A stretch of 64,000 bases of DNA from Streptomyces sp. HUAS MG91. GTDB lineage: Bacteria > Actinomycetota > Actinomycetes > Streptomycetales > Streptomycetaceae. The stretch is from positions 5,022,001 to 5,086,000 of the forward strand of contig NZ_CP159534.1 in NCBI RefSeq assembly GCF_040529335.1, read 5' to 3'. A program made the position numbers and the translations under genes. Under the pieces are notes generated by a model. The model saw only the letters and a program-made list of their open reading frames with translations, did not search any database and was not told the DNA's origin. Below, in pieces: positions 1-9,221 of the stretch. Positions within the stretch are counted from its first letter, which is position 1. Each line of letters starts with the position of its first letter.

Positions 1-1294
1 CCGTGCCGAGCGAACCGCCCACCTGCTGCGAGGTGTTGACCATCGCGGAGGTGACACCGGCGTCCTGCGGGCGCACGCCGCTCGTCGCCGTGGAGAAGAC
101 CGGCATGAACGTCAGGCCCATGCCGAGGCCGAGGATCAGCTCGGCGGGCAGCACATGGCTGACGTACGAGGAGTCGACGTCGAGCTGGGTCAGGATCAGC
201 AGGCCGCCGGCGGCCAGGACCATGCCCGGGACCATCAGGGCGCGGGCCGGGACCTTGGGCAGCAGGCGGGCCGAGATCTGCGTCGAGCCGATGATGATCG
301 CCACCGACATCGGCAGGAAGGCCAGGCCGGTGCGGACCGGCGAGTAGCCGAGGATGCCCTGGAGGTAGTACGTCATGAACAGGAACAGACCGAACATGCC
401 GATCGTGGCCAGCCCCATGGTCAGGAAGCAGCCGGCCCGGTTGCGGTCCTTGAGGATGCGCAGGGGCAGCAGCGGCGACTTGGCGCGGCTCTGCCAGAAG
501 ACGAACGCGACGAGCAGCACCGCGCCGCCGATCAGCAGCGAGACCACCATCGAGTCGCCCCAGCCGCGCGGCTCGGCCTCCGAGAAGCCGTAGACGATCG
601 CGACGAGGCCGCCGCAGCCCAGGATCACGCCGGGCACGTCGAGCTTGATGTCCTTGTGGCCCGCGCGGTCGTGCAGCAGGATCACGGCGCCGACGACGGC
701 GACGATCGCGATCGGGATGTTCACGTACAGGCACCAGCGCCAGTTCAGGTACGAGGTGAGGATGCCGCCGAGCAGCAGGCCGACGGCGCCGCCCGCGCCC
801 GCGAGCGCGCCGTAGATGCCGAACGCCTTGCCGCGCTCGCGCGGGTCGGTGAACGTCGTGGTCATCAGCGACAGCGCCGACGGCGCGAGGATCGCGCCGA
901 AGACGCCCTGGAGGGCGCGGGCGCCGAACAGCATGCCGGGGCTCTGCGCGGCGCCGCCGAGCGCGGAGGCGAGCGCGAAGCCGATCAGACCGATGATGAA
1001 GGTGCGCTTGCGGCCGACGAGGTCGGCGACGCGGCCGCCGAGCAGCAGCAGACCGCCGAAGGCCAGGGTGTAGGCCGTGATGACCCACTGCCGGTTGGCG
1101 TCGGACATGCCGAGGGCCGTCTGGGCGGACGGCAGCGCGATGTTCACGATGGTCGCGTCGAGGACCACCATCAGCTGGGCCAGGGCGATGACGACCAGGC
1201 CCCACCAGCGGCGGGGGTCGGGCGCATCGGCCGCCGGGGCGCCCGGGGAGACCGGTGCCGCTCCGGCGGCGGGCGCGGATATGGAGTCGCTCAT
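1..1294 (-). CDS. DHA2-family MFS drug efflux transporter (partial, 3' end beyond window)
   Basis: Reading the minus strand from an ATG at 1294 gives an open frame of about 431 codons that runs off the left edge; AGGAAG lies about 11 nt upstream. After a 27-residue Ala/Pro-rich cytoplasmic start comes a first membrane helix with the DHA2 motif LDATIVNIALPS, then motif A-like GGRVADLVGRKRTF and motif C-like GAGGAVGLLLGG. Alternating hydrophobic segments fit the 14-helix EmrB/QacA type, which exports drugs or endogenous metabolites using the proton gradient. It is divergent from a MarR gene with an operator between them, so it is probably repressed by that regulator. The substrate cannot be told from sequence. 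Confidence 0.93.
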   Translation of the reverse strand, partial: MSDSISAPAAGAAPVSPGAPAADAPDPRRWWGLVVIALAQLMVVLDATIVNIALPSAQTALGMSDANRQWVITAYTLAFGGLLLLGGRVADLVGRKRTFIIGLIGFALASALGGAAQSPGMLFGARALQGVFGAILAPSALSLMTTTFTDPRERGKAFGIYGALAGAGGAVGLLLGGILTSYLNWRWCLYVNIPIAIVAVVGAVILLHDRAGHKDIKLDVPGVILGCGGLVAIVYGFSEAEPRGWGDSMVVSLLIGGAVLLVAFVFWQSRAKSPLLPLRILKDRNRAGCFLTMGLATIGMFGLFLFMTYYLQGILGYSPVRTGLAFLPMSVAIIIGSTQISARLLPKVPARALMVPGMVLAAGGLLILTQLDVDSSYVSHVLPAELILGLGMGLTFMPVFSTATSGVRPQDAGVTSAMVNTSQQVGGSLGT

Positions 1295-1382
1295 GGGCGA
1301 GGGTCGCTTCCTGTGGGGCGCGTGAAAGTGCGGGGTCTCGCCGCGCGGAGAAGGGCGGGGCGGAGTCGGCTCTGCGTGAGCC

Positions 1383-1409
1383 CTGATCGTCAGTATCGCT
1401 GACTATCAG
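1383..1409. promoter_or_regulatory. 27-bp palindromic operator between efflux gene and marR
   Basis: Two nested inverted repeats share one centre at 1396: CTGAT (1383-1387) with ATCAG (1405-1409), and GTCAG (1389-1393) with CTGAC (1399-1403). Size and position in a divergent MarR/MFS spacer fit a MarR dimer site. That it is bound by the adjacent regulator is inference. Confidence 0.7.
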
Positions 1410-1429
1410 AATCAGGATACGCTACGAGC

Positions 1430-1882
1430 ATGACGGTCGACCCCTCCTCCGCGGGACCTCTGACCCACCGCCTCGGGTATCTCGTCAAGCTCGCTTTTCA
1501 CCAATTGTCCGGGATGCTCGCCGAGGCGCTCGAGCCGTACGGCGTGAATCCGCGCGAGGTGGGCGTGCTGTCGGTCATCGCGACGCACGGCGAGGAGCGC
1601 TCGCAGCACGAGCTGGCGCAGCTCATCGGGGTGGACCGCACGACGATGGTCGCGGTCATCGACGCCCTGGAGGGCAAGGGGCTGGTCGAGCGCCGCCGCA
1701 GCGCGGTGGACCGCCGGCGCAACGTGGTGGCGCTGACCCCGGCCGGCGTCACCTGTCAGCGCGAGGCGGACCGGGCCCGCGTCGAGACGGAGCGGGCGTA
1801 TCTGGCGCCGCTGGACGAGGAGACGGCGCGGGTGCTGACCGAGGCGCTGCGCACGCTGTACGTGGCGCACGCGGGGAGTTAG
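1430..1882 (+). CDS. MarR-family transcriptional regulator
   Basis: 150-residue protein of typical MarR length. The central winged helix-turn-helix is visible: helices around ELAQLIGVDRTTMVAVIDAL, followed by a basic wing RRRSAVDRRRNVVAL, with amphipathic dimerisation helices at both ends. MarR proteins usually repress themselves and a divergent transporter until a small phenolic or drug ligand binds. No Shine-Dalgarno is visible. TACGCT at 1418-1423 ends exactly 7 nt before the ATG, so the mRNA may be leaderless. Ligand unknown. Confidence 0.92.
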   Translation: MTVDPSSAGPLTHRLGYLVKLAFHQLSGMLAEALEPYGVNPREVGVLSVIATHGEERSQHELAQLIGVDRTTMVAVIDALEGKGLVERRRSAVDRRRNVVALTPAGVTCQREADRARVETERAYLAPLDEETARVLTEALRTLYVAHAGS

Positions 1883-1891
1883 ACGGCGGGT

Positions 1892-1919
1892 TTGACCTTC
1901 GTCACTCTCGGGGTAGTCT
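1892..1919 (+). promoter_or_regulatory. Main promoter of the S10 operon
   Basis: TTGACC (1892-1897) and TAGTCT (1914-1919) are separated by 16 bp, a good match to the streptomycete principal sigma factor consensus. The same two hexamers occur ahead of rplM and groES. A second weaker candidate follows (TTGGCC at 1931, CAGACT at 1956-1961, 19-bp gap). Confidence 0.7.
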
Positions 1920-1961
1920 CTACGGCTCGATTGGCCCCGGACATGCCCCGTATGGCAGACT

Positions 1962-2299
1962 AGCGGGGTTGCTCGGTTGAGTGCCGATGCTGCGCGCCTC
2001 CCGCCGGGAGGACCGGAAGCGAGTCCCACAGTACTCGTCGCCCCATCTGTCGCTTGCGGCAGCGCTGGGACGGACGTACGGGAATCTTCCGGGAAGTTCA
2101 GCGCGGAGCTCCACCAGGCGCCTGGTGGGTTTCTTCCCCCAGCCTCGCGGCCTCGGGCCGCGGTTCCTGTAGCAGGGAAATCCGTACGGATATTTCTGTC
2201 AGCGAGACCGCGACACGCCCGACCGCGTGGGTCGGAGGAAGTGTGAAACAGGCCCCCCAGGAGCCAGAGCGTTACGAGAGACAGGACTACTAAGTAGCC
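1962..2299 (+). promoter_or_regulatory. Long untranslated leader of the S10 operon
   Basis: About 340 nt without a credible gene precede rpsJ. It contains a perfect 18-bp palindrome (CCACCAGGCGCCTGGTGG, 2111-2128) followed by a pyrimidine stretch, and directly after it a second hairpin (CGCGGCC 2146-2152, loop TCG, GGCCGCG 2156-2162). Long structured leaders ahead of rpsJ are sites of autogenous control in other bacteria; here a regulatory role is inferred. Confidence 0.55.
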
Positions 2300-2608
2300 A
2301 TGGCGGGACAGAAGATCCGCATCCGGCTCAAGGCCTACGACCACGAGGTCATCGACTCCTCGGCGAAGAAGATCGTCGAGACGGTGACCCGCACTGGTGC
2401 GTCGGTCGCGGGCCCGGTGCCGCTGCCTACCGAGAAGAACGTGTACTGCGTCATCAAGTCGCCGCACAAGTACAAGGACTCGCGCGAGCACTTCGAGATG
2501 CGCACGCACAAGCGCCTGATCGACATTCTCGACCCGACCCCCAAGACCGTTGACTCTCTGATGCGACTCGACCTCCCGGCCGGTGTCGACATCGAGATCA
2601 AGCTCTAA
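2300..2608 (+). CDS. rpsJ: 30S ribosomal protein S10
   Basis: 102 residues, the usual S10 length. It opens [20 protein letters not shown] and contains the loop region [24 protein letters not shown], both diagnostic. S10 sits in the head of the 30S subunit and in other bacteria also acts as NusE in antitermination complexes. It is the first gene of the S10 operon, 16 nt ahead of rplC. AGGA lies about 13 nt before the ATG, a rather long spacing. Nothing odd in the protein. Confidence 0.99.
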   Translation: MAGQKIRIRLKAYDHEVIDSSAKKIVETVTRTGASVAGPVPLPTEKNVYCVIKSPHKYKDSREHFEMRTHKRLIDILDPTPKTVDSLMRLDLPAGVDIEIKL

Positions 2609-2624
2609 GGGCTGGTGATCGATA

Positions 2625-3269
2625 ATGGCTAAGCAGATCAAGGGCATCCTGGGCGAGAAGCTCGGCATGACGCAGGTGTGGGACGAGAACAACCGTGTTG
2701 TTCCGGTCACCGTCGTCAAGGCCGGCCCCAACGTCGTGACCCAGGTCCGCACGAACGACGTCGACGGCTACGAGTCCGTCCAGATCGCGTTCGGCGAGAT
2801 CGACCCGCGCAAGGTGAACAAGCCCCTCAAGGGCCACTTCGCCAAGGCCGACGTCACCCCCCGTCGTCACCTCGTCGAGATCCGTACCTCGGACGCTTCC
2901 GAGTACACCCTCGGCCAGGAGATCACCGCTGAGACCTTCGAGTCCGGCATCAAGGTGGACGTGACCGGCAAGAGCAAGGGCAAGGGCTTCGCCGGTGTCA
3001 TGAAGCGTCACAACTTCGCCGGTGGCAAGGCATCGCACGGTGCCCACCGCGTGCACCGCAAGCCGGGCTCGATCGGTGGCTGCGCCACCCCCGGCCGTGT
3101 GTTCAAGGGCCTCCGCATGGCGGGCCGTATGGGCAACGAGCGGGTCACCACCCAGAACCTGACCGTCCACGCCGTTGACGCGGAGAAGGGTCTGCTGCTC
3201 ATCAAGGGCGCGGTTCCCGGTCCGAACGGCGGCCTCGTCCTGGTCCGCACCGCGGCCAAGGGGGCCTGA
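2625..3269 (+). CDS. rplC: 50S ribosomal protein L3
   Basis: 214 residues. L3 helps nucleate 23S rRNA folding and its long extension reaches the peptidyl-transferase centre. Diagnostic stretches are [15 protein letters not shown] at the start, and [18 protein letters not shown] with [16 protein letters not shown] in the middle, which hold the rRNA-contacting loop. It is followed after 8 nt by rplD, so the two are probably translationally coupled within the S10 operon. Confidence 0.99.
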   Translation: MAKQIKGILGEKLGMTQVWDENNRVVPVTVVKAGPNVVTQVRTNDVDGYESVQIAFGEIDPRKVNKPLKGHFAKADVTPRRHLVEIRTSDASEYTLGQEITAETFESGIKVDVTGKSKGKGFAGVMKRHNFAGGKASHGAHRVHRKPGSIGGCATPGRVFKGLRMAGRMGNERVTTQNLTVHAVDAEKGLLLIKGAVPGPNGGLVLVRTAAKGA

Positions 3270-3277
3270 GGTAACCG

Positions 3278-3931
3278 ATGAGCACTGTTGACATCCTTTC
3301 GCCGGCAGGCGACAAGACCGGGACGGTCGAGCTCCCCGCGGAGATCTTCGCCGTCGAGAAGATCAGCGTTCCGCTGCTTCACCAGGTCGTCGTCGCGCAG
3401 CTGGCCGCTGCCCGCCAGGGCACGCACAAGACCAAGACCCGTGGCGAAGTCCGTGGTGGTGGCAAGAAGCCTTACCGCCAGAAGGGCACCGGCCGCGCCC
3501 GTCAGGGCTCGACCCGCGCGCCGCAGTTCGCCGGTGGTGGCGTCGTGCACGGTCCCGTGCCGCGTGACTACTCGCAGCGGACCCCGAAGAAGATGAAGGC
3601 TGCCGCGCTGCGTCACGCCCTCACCGACCGGGCCCGCAACGCTCGCATCCACGTCGTCTCCGGCGTGGTCGAGGGCGAGGTCTCCACCAAGGCCGCCAAG
3701 ACGCTGTTCGGCAAGATCTCGGAGCGCAAGAACCTGCTCCTGGTCGCCGACCGCGCCGACGAGGCCGCGTGGCTCTCCGCCCGCAACCTGCCCCAGGTCC
3801 ACATCCTGGAGCCGGGCCAGCTGAACACGTACGACGTTCTCGTCTCGGACGACGTGGTCTTCACCCAGGCCGCTTTCGAGTCCTTCGTGTCTGGCCCCAA
3901 GGCCGCTGACACCGAAGGGAGCGAGGCCTGA
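3278..3931 (+). CDS. rplD: 50S ribosomal protein L4
   Basis: 217 residues. L4 binds domain I of 23S rRNA and its basic extended loop lines the exit tunnel. That loop is visible around residues 45-95: [20 protein letters not shown] followed by the Arg-rich [12 protein letters not shown]. In enterobacteria L4 also represses its own operon through the S10 leader; whether that occurs here is not shown. The stop codon overlaps the rplW start (TGATG). Confidence 0.99.
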   Translation: MSTVDILSPAGDKTGTVELPAEIFAVEKISVPLLHQVVVAQLAAARQGTHKTKTRGEVRGGGKKPYRQKGTGRARQGSTRAPQFAGGGVVHGPVPRDYSQRTPKKMKAAALRHALTDRARNARIHVVSGVVEGEVSTKAAKTLFGKISERKNLLLVADRADEAAWLSARNLPQVHILEPGQLNTYDVLVSDDVVFTQAAFESFVSGPKAADTEGSEA

Positions 3932-4350
3932 TGGCTACGCGTCACCCGAGCATCGCCTCGAAGGCCGCCAAGGCCGCCAAGGCCGCGCGCGTCGCCAAGG
4001 CGAAGCGCATCGCCACCGAGGGCAAGATCGCTGTCGAGCCCACGCCGCTGAGCAAGTCCTTCTCGGACCCGCGCGACGTTCTCGTCAAGCCGGTCGTCTC
4101 CGAGAAGTCGTACGCGCTTCTCGACGAGGGCAAGTACACGTTCATCGTGGCCCCCGGCGCCAACAAGACCCAGATCAAGCAGGCCGTCGAGGCGGTCTTC
4201 TCGGTCAAGGTCACCGGCGTCAACACGATCAACCGTCAGGGCAAGCGCAAGCGCACGCGCACCGGGTTCGGCAAGCGTGCCGACACCAAGCGCGCGATCG
4301 TGACCCTTGCTGAGGGCGACCGTATCGACATCTTCGGCCAGGCCTCCTAA
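3931..4350 (+). CDS. rplW: 50S ribosomal protein L23 with N-terminal extension
   Basis: 139 residues, about 40 longer than a minimal L23. The first ~45 residues are Ala/Lys-rich low complexity ([20 protein letters not shown]) before the canonical core beginning [21 protein letters not shown]23 lies at the tunnel exit and docks trigger factor, SRP and the translocon. The start overlaps the rplD stop. An internal start nearer DPRD is possible, but no Shine-Dalgarno for it was seen and the reading frame is coupled, so the long form is kept. Confidence 0.96.
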   Translation: MATRHPSIASKAAKAAKAARVAKAKRIATEGKIAVEPTPLSKSFSDPRDVLVKPVVSEKSYALLDEGKYTFIVAPGANKTQIKQAVEAVFSVKVTGVNTINRQGKRKRTRTGFGKRADTKRAIVTLAEGDRIDIFGQAS

Positions 4351-4388
4351 CGGAGCGCCCGGTCCGAATATCGGACGAGGACTGAGAA

Positions 4389-5225
4389 ATGGGAATCCGC
4401 AAGTACAAGCCGACGACGCCGGGCCGCCGTGGCTCCTCCGTCGCCGACTTCGTCGAGGTCACGCGGTCCACGCCGGAGAAGTCGCTGGTCCGCCCCCTGC
4501 ACAGCAAGGGCGGTCGTAACAACTCCGGTCGCGTGACCGTTCGCCACCAGGGTGGCGGACACAAGCGCGCCTACCGCGTGATCGACTTCCGTCGTCACGA
4601 CAAGGACGGCGTGCCGGCGAAGGTCGCTCACATCGAGTACGACCCCAACCGCACCGCCCGTATCGCCCTCCTGCACTACGCGGACGGCGAGAAGCGCTAC
4701 ATCCTGGCTCCGCGCGGTCTCGCGCAGGGTGCCGTGGTGGAGAACGGCCCGGCGGCCGACATCAAGCCCGGTAACAACCTGGCGCTCCGCAACATCCCGG
4801 TCGGTACCACGATCCACGCGATCGAGCTCCGTCCCGGTGGTGGCGCCAAGTTCGCCCGCTCCGCGGGTGCCTCCGTGCAGCTGCTGGCCAAGGAGGGCGC
4901 CATGGCGCACCTCCGTATGCCGTCCGGTGAGATCCGCCTGGTCGACGTGCGCTGCCGCGCCACCGTCGGCGAGGTCGGCAACGCCGAGCAGAGCAACATC
5001 AACTGGGGCAAGGCCGGCCGCATGCGCTGGAAGGGCGTCCGCCCGACCGTGCGTGGTGTCGTCATGAACCCGGTCGACCACCCGCACGGTGGTGGTGAAG
5101 GCAAGACCTCCGGTGGTCGTCACCCGGTCTCGCCGTGGGGCAAGAAGGAGGGTCGTACTCGTGATCGCAACAAGGCGAGCAACAAGTACATCGTCCGCCG
5201 CCGCAAGTCGAACAAGAAGCGCTAG
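4389..5225 (+). CDS. rplB: 50S ribosomal protein L2
   Basis: 278 residues. L2 is a primary 23S rRNA binder needed for subunit association and the peptidyl-transferase centre. The highly conserved C-terminal segment [19 protein letters not shown] holds the His region close to the active centre, and the basic tail RRRKSNKKR is intact. A 38-nt gap after rplW carries GGACGAGGA-like purine-rich sequence before the ATG. Confidence 0.99.
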   Translation: MGIRKYKPTTPGRRGSSVADFVEVTRSTPEKSLVRPLHSKGGRNNSGRVTVRHQGGGHKRAYRVIDFRRHDKDGVPAKVAHIEYDPNRTARIALLHYADGEKRYILAPRGLAQGAVVENGPAADIKPGNNLALRNIPVGTTIHAIELRPGGGAKFARSAGASVQLLAKEGAMAHLRMPSGEIRLVDVRCRATVGEVGNAEQSNINWGKAGRMRWKGVRPTVRGVVMNPVDHPHGGGEGKTSGGRHPVSPWGKKEGRTRDRNKASNKYIVRRRKSNKKR

Positions 5226-5237
5226 GAGCGGGTTTAG

Positions 5238-5519
5238 ATGCCGCGCAGTCTCAAGAAGGGACCCTTCGTCGACGGCCACCTCGTAAAGAAGGTGGACGTA
5301 CAGAACGAAGCCGGTACCAAGAACGTCATCAAGACCTGGTCCCGTCGCTCGATGATCATCCCCAGCATGCTGGGCCACACGATCGCGGTGCACAACGGCA
5401 AGACCCACATCCCGGTGTTCGTCACCGAGTCGATGGTCGGCCACAAGCTCGGCGAGTTCTCGCCGACGCGCACCTTCCGGGGTCACGTCAAGGACGACCG
5501 GAAGTCGAAGCGCCGCTAA
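5238..5519 (+). CDS. rpsS: 30S ribosomal protein S19
   Basis: 93 residues, standard length. It starts [19 protein letters not shown], the near-universal S19 N terminus, and has the conserved block [20 protein letters not shown]19 sits in the 30S head beside S13 and contacts the A-site finger of the large subunit. It is separated by 12 nt from rplB, within the S10 operon. Confidence 0.99.
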   Translation: MPRSLKKGPFVDGHLVKKVDVQNEAGTKNVIKTWSRRSMIIPSMLGHTIAVHNGKTHIPVFVTESMVGHKLGEFSPTRTFRGHVKDDRKSKRR

Positions 5520-5561
5520 GGCGGGGTGGAATCGACTATGACTAACACCGAAGGGACAACC

Positions 5562-5909
5562 ATGGAAGCCAGGGCCCAGGCGCGGTACATCCGCGTCACG
5601 CCCATGAAGGCCCGCCGCGTGGTGGACCTCATCCGTGGCATGGATGCCACGGAGGCTCAGGCGGTCCTGCGTTTCGCCCCGCAGGCCGCGAGCGTGCCGG
5701 TCGGCAAGGTGCTGGACAGCGCCATTGCCAACGCCGCGCACAACTACGACCACCCGGACGCTTCGTCGCTGTTCATCAGCGAGGCGTTCGTCGATGAGGG
5801 CCCGACCCTGAAGCGGTTCCGTCCGCGTGCCCAGGGACGTGCCTACCGGATCCGCAAGCGGACCTCCCACATCACCGTGGTCGTCAGCAGCAAGGAAGGA
5901 ACCCGGTAA
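5562..5909 (+). CDS. rplV: 50S ribosomal protein L22
   Basis: 115 residues from the ATG at 5562 ([20 protein letters not shown]). Upstream in-frame starts at 5526 and 5538 would add 8-12 residues, but the 5562 ATG has the best ribosome-binding site (GAAGGGAC) and gives the family's normal length. L22 lines the exit tunnel with a long beta-hairpin ([20 protein letters not shown]), the site where macrolide-resistance changes arise in other bacteria. The TAATG stop overlaps the rpsC start. Confidence 0.97.
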   Translation: MEARAQARYIRVTPMKARRVVDLIRGMDATEAQAVLRFAPQAASVPVGKVLDSAIANAAHNYDHPDASSLFISEAFVDEGPTLKRFRPRAQGRAYRIRKRTSHITVVVSSKEGTR

Positions 5910-6748
5910 TGGGCCAGAAGGTAAACCCGCACGGGTTCCGGCTCGGTGTCACGACCGACTTCAAGTCGCGTTGGTACGCCGACAAGCTGTACAAGGACTA
6001 CGTCAAGGAAGACGTCGCCATCCGTCGGATGATGACGTCCGGCATGGAGCGCGCCGGCATCTCGAAGGTGGAGATCGAGCGCACCCGTGACCGCGTGCGT
6101 GTGGACATCCACACCGCTCGTCCCGGCATCGTCATCGGCCGCCGTGGCGCCGAGGCCGACCGCATCCGCGGTGACCTCGAGAAGCTCACGGGCAAGCAGG
6201 TCCAGCTGAACATCCTCGAGGTCAAGAACCCCGAGACGGACGCTCAGCTCGTGGCCCAGGCCGTCGCGGAGCAGCTGTCCTCCCGCGTCTCCTTCCGTCG
6301 TGCCATGCGCAAGAGCATGCAGTCGGCGATGAAGGCGGGCGCCAAGGGCATCAAGATCCAGTGTGGCGGTCGTCTCGGCGGTGCCGAGATGTCCCGTTCG
6401 GAGTTCTACCGCGAGGGCCGTGTGCCCCTGCACACGCTCCGCGCCAACGTGGACTACGGCTTCTTCGAGGCCAAGACGACCTTCGGCCGCATCGGCGTGA
6501 AGGTCTGGATCTACAAGGGCGACGTCAAGAACATCGCCGAGGTTCGCGCCGAGAACGCCGCTGCCCGCGCCGGCAACCGCCCGGCCCGTGGTGGCAACGA
6601 CCGCCCGGCCGGCCGTGGTGGCCGCGGTGGCGAGCGTGGCGGTCGCGGTCGCAAGCCGCAGCAGCAGACGGCTCCGGCCGCCGAGGCCCCCAAGGCCGAC
6701 GCGCCCGCCGCTGCCGCTCCGGCTGAGAGCACCGGAACGGAGGCCTGA
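5909..6748 (+). CDS. rpsC: 30S ribosomal protein S3 with RGG-rich C-terminal tail
   Basis: 279 residues. It begins [14 protein letters not shown], followed by a KH domain with [13 protein letters not shown] as the GxxG loop, and the C-terminal S3 domain. S3 is at the mRNA entry site and contributes helicase activity. The last ~60 residues are a low-complexity tail: [19 protein letters not shown], then Gln/Pro/Ala-rich sequence. Such tails are seen in actinobacterial S3 and are probably disordered; an RNA-binding role is inference. Confidence 0.98.
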   Translation: MGQKVNPHGFRLGVTTDFKSRWYADKLYKDYVKEDVAIRRMMTSGMERAGISKVEIERTRDRVRVDIHTARPGIVIGRRGAEADRIRGDLEKLTGKQVQLNILEVKNPETDAQLVAQAVAEQLSSRVSFRRAMRKSMQSAMKAGAKGIKIQCGGRLGGAEMSRSEFYREGRVPLHTLRANVDYGFFEAKTTFGRIGVKVWIYKGDVKNIAEVRAENAAARAGNRPARGGNDRPAGRGGRGGERGGRGRKPQQQTAPAAEAPKADAPAAAAPAESTGTEA

Positions 6749-6753
6749 CCGAA

Positions 6754-7173
6754 ATGCTGATCCCCCGTAGGGTCAAGCACCGCAAGCAGCACCACCCGAA
6801 GCGCAGCGGTATGTCCAAGGGTGGCACGCAGGTTGCGTTCGGTGAGTACGGCATTCAGGCCCTCACCCCGGCGTACGTGACGAACCGTCAGATCGAGGCC
6901 GCTCGTATCGCCATGACGCGTCACATCAAGCGTGGCGGCAAGGTCTGGATCAACATTTACCCGGACCGTCCCCTCACCAAGAAGCCCGCCGAGACCCGCA
7001 TGGGTTCCGGTAAGGGTTCGCCGGAGTGGTGGATCGCCAACGTCAAGCCCGGACGCGTCATGTTCGAGCTGTCGTACCCCAACGAGAAGATCGCGCGTGA
7101 AGCCCTGACTCGTGCGGCCCACAAGCTGCCGATGAAGTGCAAGATCGTTAAGCGCGAAGCAGGTGAGGCGTGA
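6754..7173 (+). CDS. rplP: 50S ribosomal protein L16
   Basis: 139 residues. It starts [17 protein letters not shown] and contains [20 protein letters not shown] and [21 protein letters not shown], all diagnostic. L16 organises the A-site side of the peptidyl-transferase region and is among the last proteins assembled. It lies 5 nt after rpsC, and its stop overlaps the rpmC ATG (TGATG). Confidence 0.99.
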   Translation: MLIPRRVKHRKQHHPKRSGMSKGGTQVAFGEYGIQALTPAYVTNRQIEAARIAMTRHIKRGGKVWINIYPDRPLTKKPAETRMGSGKGSPEWWIANVKPGRVMFELSYPNEKIAREALTRAAHKLPMKCKIVKREAGEA

Positions 7174-7397
7174 TGTCGGCCGGGACCAAGGCGTCCGAGC
7201 TGCGCGAGCTGGGCAACGAGGAGCTTCTCGCGAAGCTCCGCGAGGCCAAGGAAGAGCTGTTCAACCTCCGCTTCCAGGCGGCGACCGGTCAGCTCGAGAA
7301 CCACGGCCGGCTCAAGGCCGTCCGCAAGGACATCGCGCGGATCTACACCCTCATGCGTGAGCGCGAGCTGGGCATCGAGACGGTGGAGAGCGCCTGA
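7173..7397 (+). CDS. rpmC: 50S ribosomal protein L29
   Basis: 74 residues from the ATG at 7173, which overlaps the rplP stop. A GTG one codon upstream is possible but the ATG fits the coupling pattern. L29 is a small two-helix protein near the tunnel exit next to L23. The conserved core is [20 protein letters not shown] followed by the helix [17 protein letters not shown]. Its own stop overlaps the rpsQ start. Confidence 0.98.
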   Translation: MSAGTKASELRELGNEELLAKLREAKEELFNLRFQAATGQLENHGRLKAVRKDIARIYTLMRERELGIETVESA

Positions 7398-7681
7398 TGA
7401 GCGAGAAGACTGTGACTGAAGAGACTGCCGCCCGCGGCTTCCGCAAGACCCGTGAGGGTCTGGTCGTCAGCGACAAGATGGACAAGACCGTCGTCGTCGC
7501 TGTCGAGGACCGCGTCAAGCACGCGCTGTACGGCAAGGTCATCCGCCGTACGAACAAGCTCAAGGCGCACGACGAGCAGAACGCCGCCGGCGTCGGCGAC
7601 CGCGTCCTCCTCATGGAGACCCGGCCGCTGTCTGCGACGAAGCGCTGGCGCGTCGTCGAGATCCTCGAGAAGGCCAAGTAA
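7397..7681 (+). CDS. rpsQ: 30S ribosomal protein S17
   Basis: 94 residues. S17 is a primary 16S rRNA binder with an OB fold. Diagnostic sequence includes [20 protein letters not shown] and the ending [21 protein letters not shown]. The first ~12 residues are an acidic extension. It is the last gene of the S10 group; a hairpin pair follows at once. Confidence 0.99.
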   Translation: MSEKTVTEETAARGFRKTREGLVVSDKMDKTVVVAVEDRVKHALYGKVIRRTNKLKAHDEQNAAGVGDRVLLMETRPLSATKRWRVVEILEKAK

Positions 7682-7685
7682 TTCT

Positions 7686-7750
7686 CTGAGGGGTTTCCCT
7701 CAGGGTTCGTTCCGCCAGGCTCCCGGGGCAGTTCGCTGAACTGCCCCGGG
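7686..7750 (+). terminator. Tandem hairpins at the S10/spc operon boundary
   Basis: Stem 1: CTGAGGG (7686-7692), loop GTTT, CCCTCAG (7697-7703). Stem 2 is a perfect 13-bp stem, 7722-7734 with 7738-7750, and a 3-nt loop GCT. There is no U-run. Only 28 nt separate stem 2 from the rplN start, too little for a separate promoter, so it is more likely an attenuator or RNA-processing/stability structure than a full stop. Confidence 0.65.
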
Positions 7751-7778
7751 GGAACCGGCAGACAAACAGGAGATAGAC

Positions 7779-8147
7779 GTGATCCAGCAGGAGTCGCGAC
7801 TTCGCGTCGCCGACAACACGGGTGCGAAGGAAATCCTCACCATCCGTGTTCTCGGTGGCTCGGGTCGCCGCTACGCGGGCATCGGTGACGTCATCGTCGC
7901 CACCGTCAAGGACGCGATCCCCGGTGGCAACGTGAAGAAGGGTGACGTCGTCAAGGCGGTCATCGTTCGCACCGTCAAGGAGCGCCGCCGTCCGGACGGC
8001 TCGTACATCCGCTTCGACGAGAACGCCGCCGTCATTCTGAAGAACGACGGCGACCCTCGCGGCACCCGTATCTTCGGCCCGGTGGGCCGTGAGCTGCGCG
8101 AGAAGAAGTTCATGAAGATCATCTCGCTCGCGCCGGAGGTGCTGTAA
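7779..8147 (+). CDS. rplN: 50S ribosomal protein L14
   Basis: 122 residues, standard. GTG start preceded by AGGAGA. It starts [19 protein letters not shown] and ends [11 protein letters not shown]14 forms inter-subunit bridges with 16S helix 14 and in many bacteria binds the silencing factor RsfS. It is the first gene of the spc group, 3 nt from rplX. Confidence 0.99.
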   Translation: MIQQESRLRVADNTGAKEILTIRVLGGSGRRYAGIGDVIVATVKDAIPGGNVKKGDVVKAVIVRTVKERRRPDGSYIRFDENAAVILKNDGDPRGTRIFGPVGRELREKKFMKIISLAPEVL

Positions 8148-8149
8148 GC

Positions 8150-8473
8150 ATGAAGATCAAGAAGGGCGACCTGGTCCAGGTCATCACCGGTAAGGACAAG
8201 GGCAAGCAGGGCAAGGTCATTGCCGCTTACCCGCGCGACGAGCGCGTCCTGGTCGAGGGTGTCAACCGGGTCAAGAAGCACACCAAGGCCGGCCCCACCG
8301 CCTCCGGCTCGCAGGCCGGCGGCATCGTCACCACCGAGGCCCCCGTCCACGTCTCCAACGTCCAGCTGGTCGTGGAGAAGGACGGCAACAAGGTCGTGAC
8401 GCGCGTCGGTTACCGCTTCGACGACGAAGGCAACAAGATCCGCGTTGCCAAGCGGACGGGTGAGGACATCTGA
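8150..8473 (+). CDS. rplX: 50S ribosomal protein L24
   Basis: 107 residues. The KOW motif is at the N terminus: [20 protein letters not shown]24 is one of the two assembly initiators of the large subunit and sits by the tunnel exit. The stop codon overlaps the rplE start (TGATG), as is usual for this gene pair. Confidence 0.99.
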   Translation: MKIKKGDLVQVITGKDKGKQGKVIAAYPRDERVLVEGVNRVKKHTKAGPTASGSQAGGIVTTEAPVHVSNVQLVVEKDGNKVVTRVGYRFDDEGNKIRVAKRTGEDI

Positions 8474-9030
8474 TGACGACCACCACTTCCCCGCGTCTGA
8501 AGCAGAAGTACCGCGACGAGATCAAGGGCAAGCTGCAGGACGAGTTCTCGTACGAGAACGTCATGCAGATCCCCGGCCTGGTCAAGATCGTGGTCAACAT
8601 GGGTGTCGGTGACGCTGCGCGTGACTCGAAGCTCATGGACGGTGCTGTCCGCGACCTGACCACCATCACGGGTCAGAAGCCGGCCATCACCAAGGCCCGC
8701 AAGTCCATCGCGCAGTTCAAGCTGCGTGAGGGCCAGCCGATCGGTGCCCACGTCACGCTTCGTGGCGACCGCATGTGGGAGTTCCTGGACCGCACCCTGT
8801 CGCTCGCGCTCCCGCGCATCCGCGACTTCCGTGGTCTGTCCCCCAAGCAGTTCGACGGCCGTGGCAACTACACCTTCGGTCTCACCGAGCAGGTCATGTT
8901 CCACGAGATCGACCAGGACAAGATCGACCGCGTCCGGGGTATGGACATCACCGTGGTCACCACGGCGACCAACGACGCTGAGGGCCGCGCGCTCCTTCGT
9001 CACCTCGGCTTCCCGTTCAAGGAGGCGTAA
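8473..9030 (+). CDS. rplE: 50S ribosomal protein L5
   Basis: 185 residues. L5 binds 5S rRNA and contacts P-site tRNA. Conserved blocks are [42 protein letters not shown] and [18 protein letters not shown]. It is coupled to rplX by overlap and lies 5 nt before the S14 gene. Confidence 0.99.
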   Translation: MTTTTSPRLKQKYRDEIKGKLQDEFSYENVMQIPGLVKIVVNMGVGDAARDSKLMDGAVRDLTTITGQKPAITKARKSIAQFKLREGQPIGAHVTLRGDRMWEFLDRTLSLALPRIRDFRGLSPKQFDGRGNYTFGLTEQVMFHEIDQDKIDRVRGMDITVVTTATNDAEGRALLRHLGFPFKEA

Positions 9031-9035
9031 GCGAG

Positions 9036-9221
9036 ATGGCGAAGAAGGCTCTCATCGCGAAGGCTGCCCGCAAGCCCAAGTTCGGCGTGCGTGCGTACAC
9101 CCGCTGCCAGCGCTGCGGTCGTCCGCACTCCGTCTACCGCAAGTTCGGCCTGTGCCGCGTGTGCCTTCGTGAGATGGCTCACCGTGGCGAGCTGCCGGGC
9201 GTGACCAAGAGCTCCTGGTAA
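9036..9221 (+). CDS. rpsZ: 30S ribosomal protein S14, zinc-binding (type Z)
   Basis: 61 residues, the short zinc-ribbon form of S14. The four ligands are in CQRCG and CRVC, separated by 12 residues. S14 belongs to the late-assembling 30S head. Streptomycetes usually also encode a longer, zinc-independent S14 elsewhere under Zur control; only the zinc form lies here. RBS GCGAGATGG context; stop TAA. Confidence 0.98.
   Translation: MAKKALIAKAARKPKFGVRAYTRCQRCGRPHSVYRKFGLCRVCLREMAHRGELPGVTKSSW

Noticed and set aside
155..1402. 415-codon plus-strand open frame
   Set aside because: It is antisense to the clear MFS gene, is Asp/Arg/Gln low complexity and has no recognisable domain; a GC-rich shadow.
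1977..2299. Small open frames in the S10 leader
   Set aside because: None has a good ribosome-binding site or recognisable sequence, and they overlap hairpins of the leader.
4347..5870. 507-codon minus-strand open frame over rplB-rplV
   Set aside because: It covers four certain ribosomal-protein genes on the other strand and has no family resemblance.
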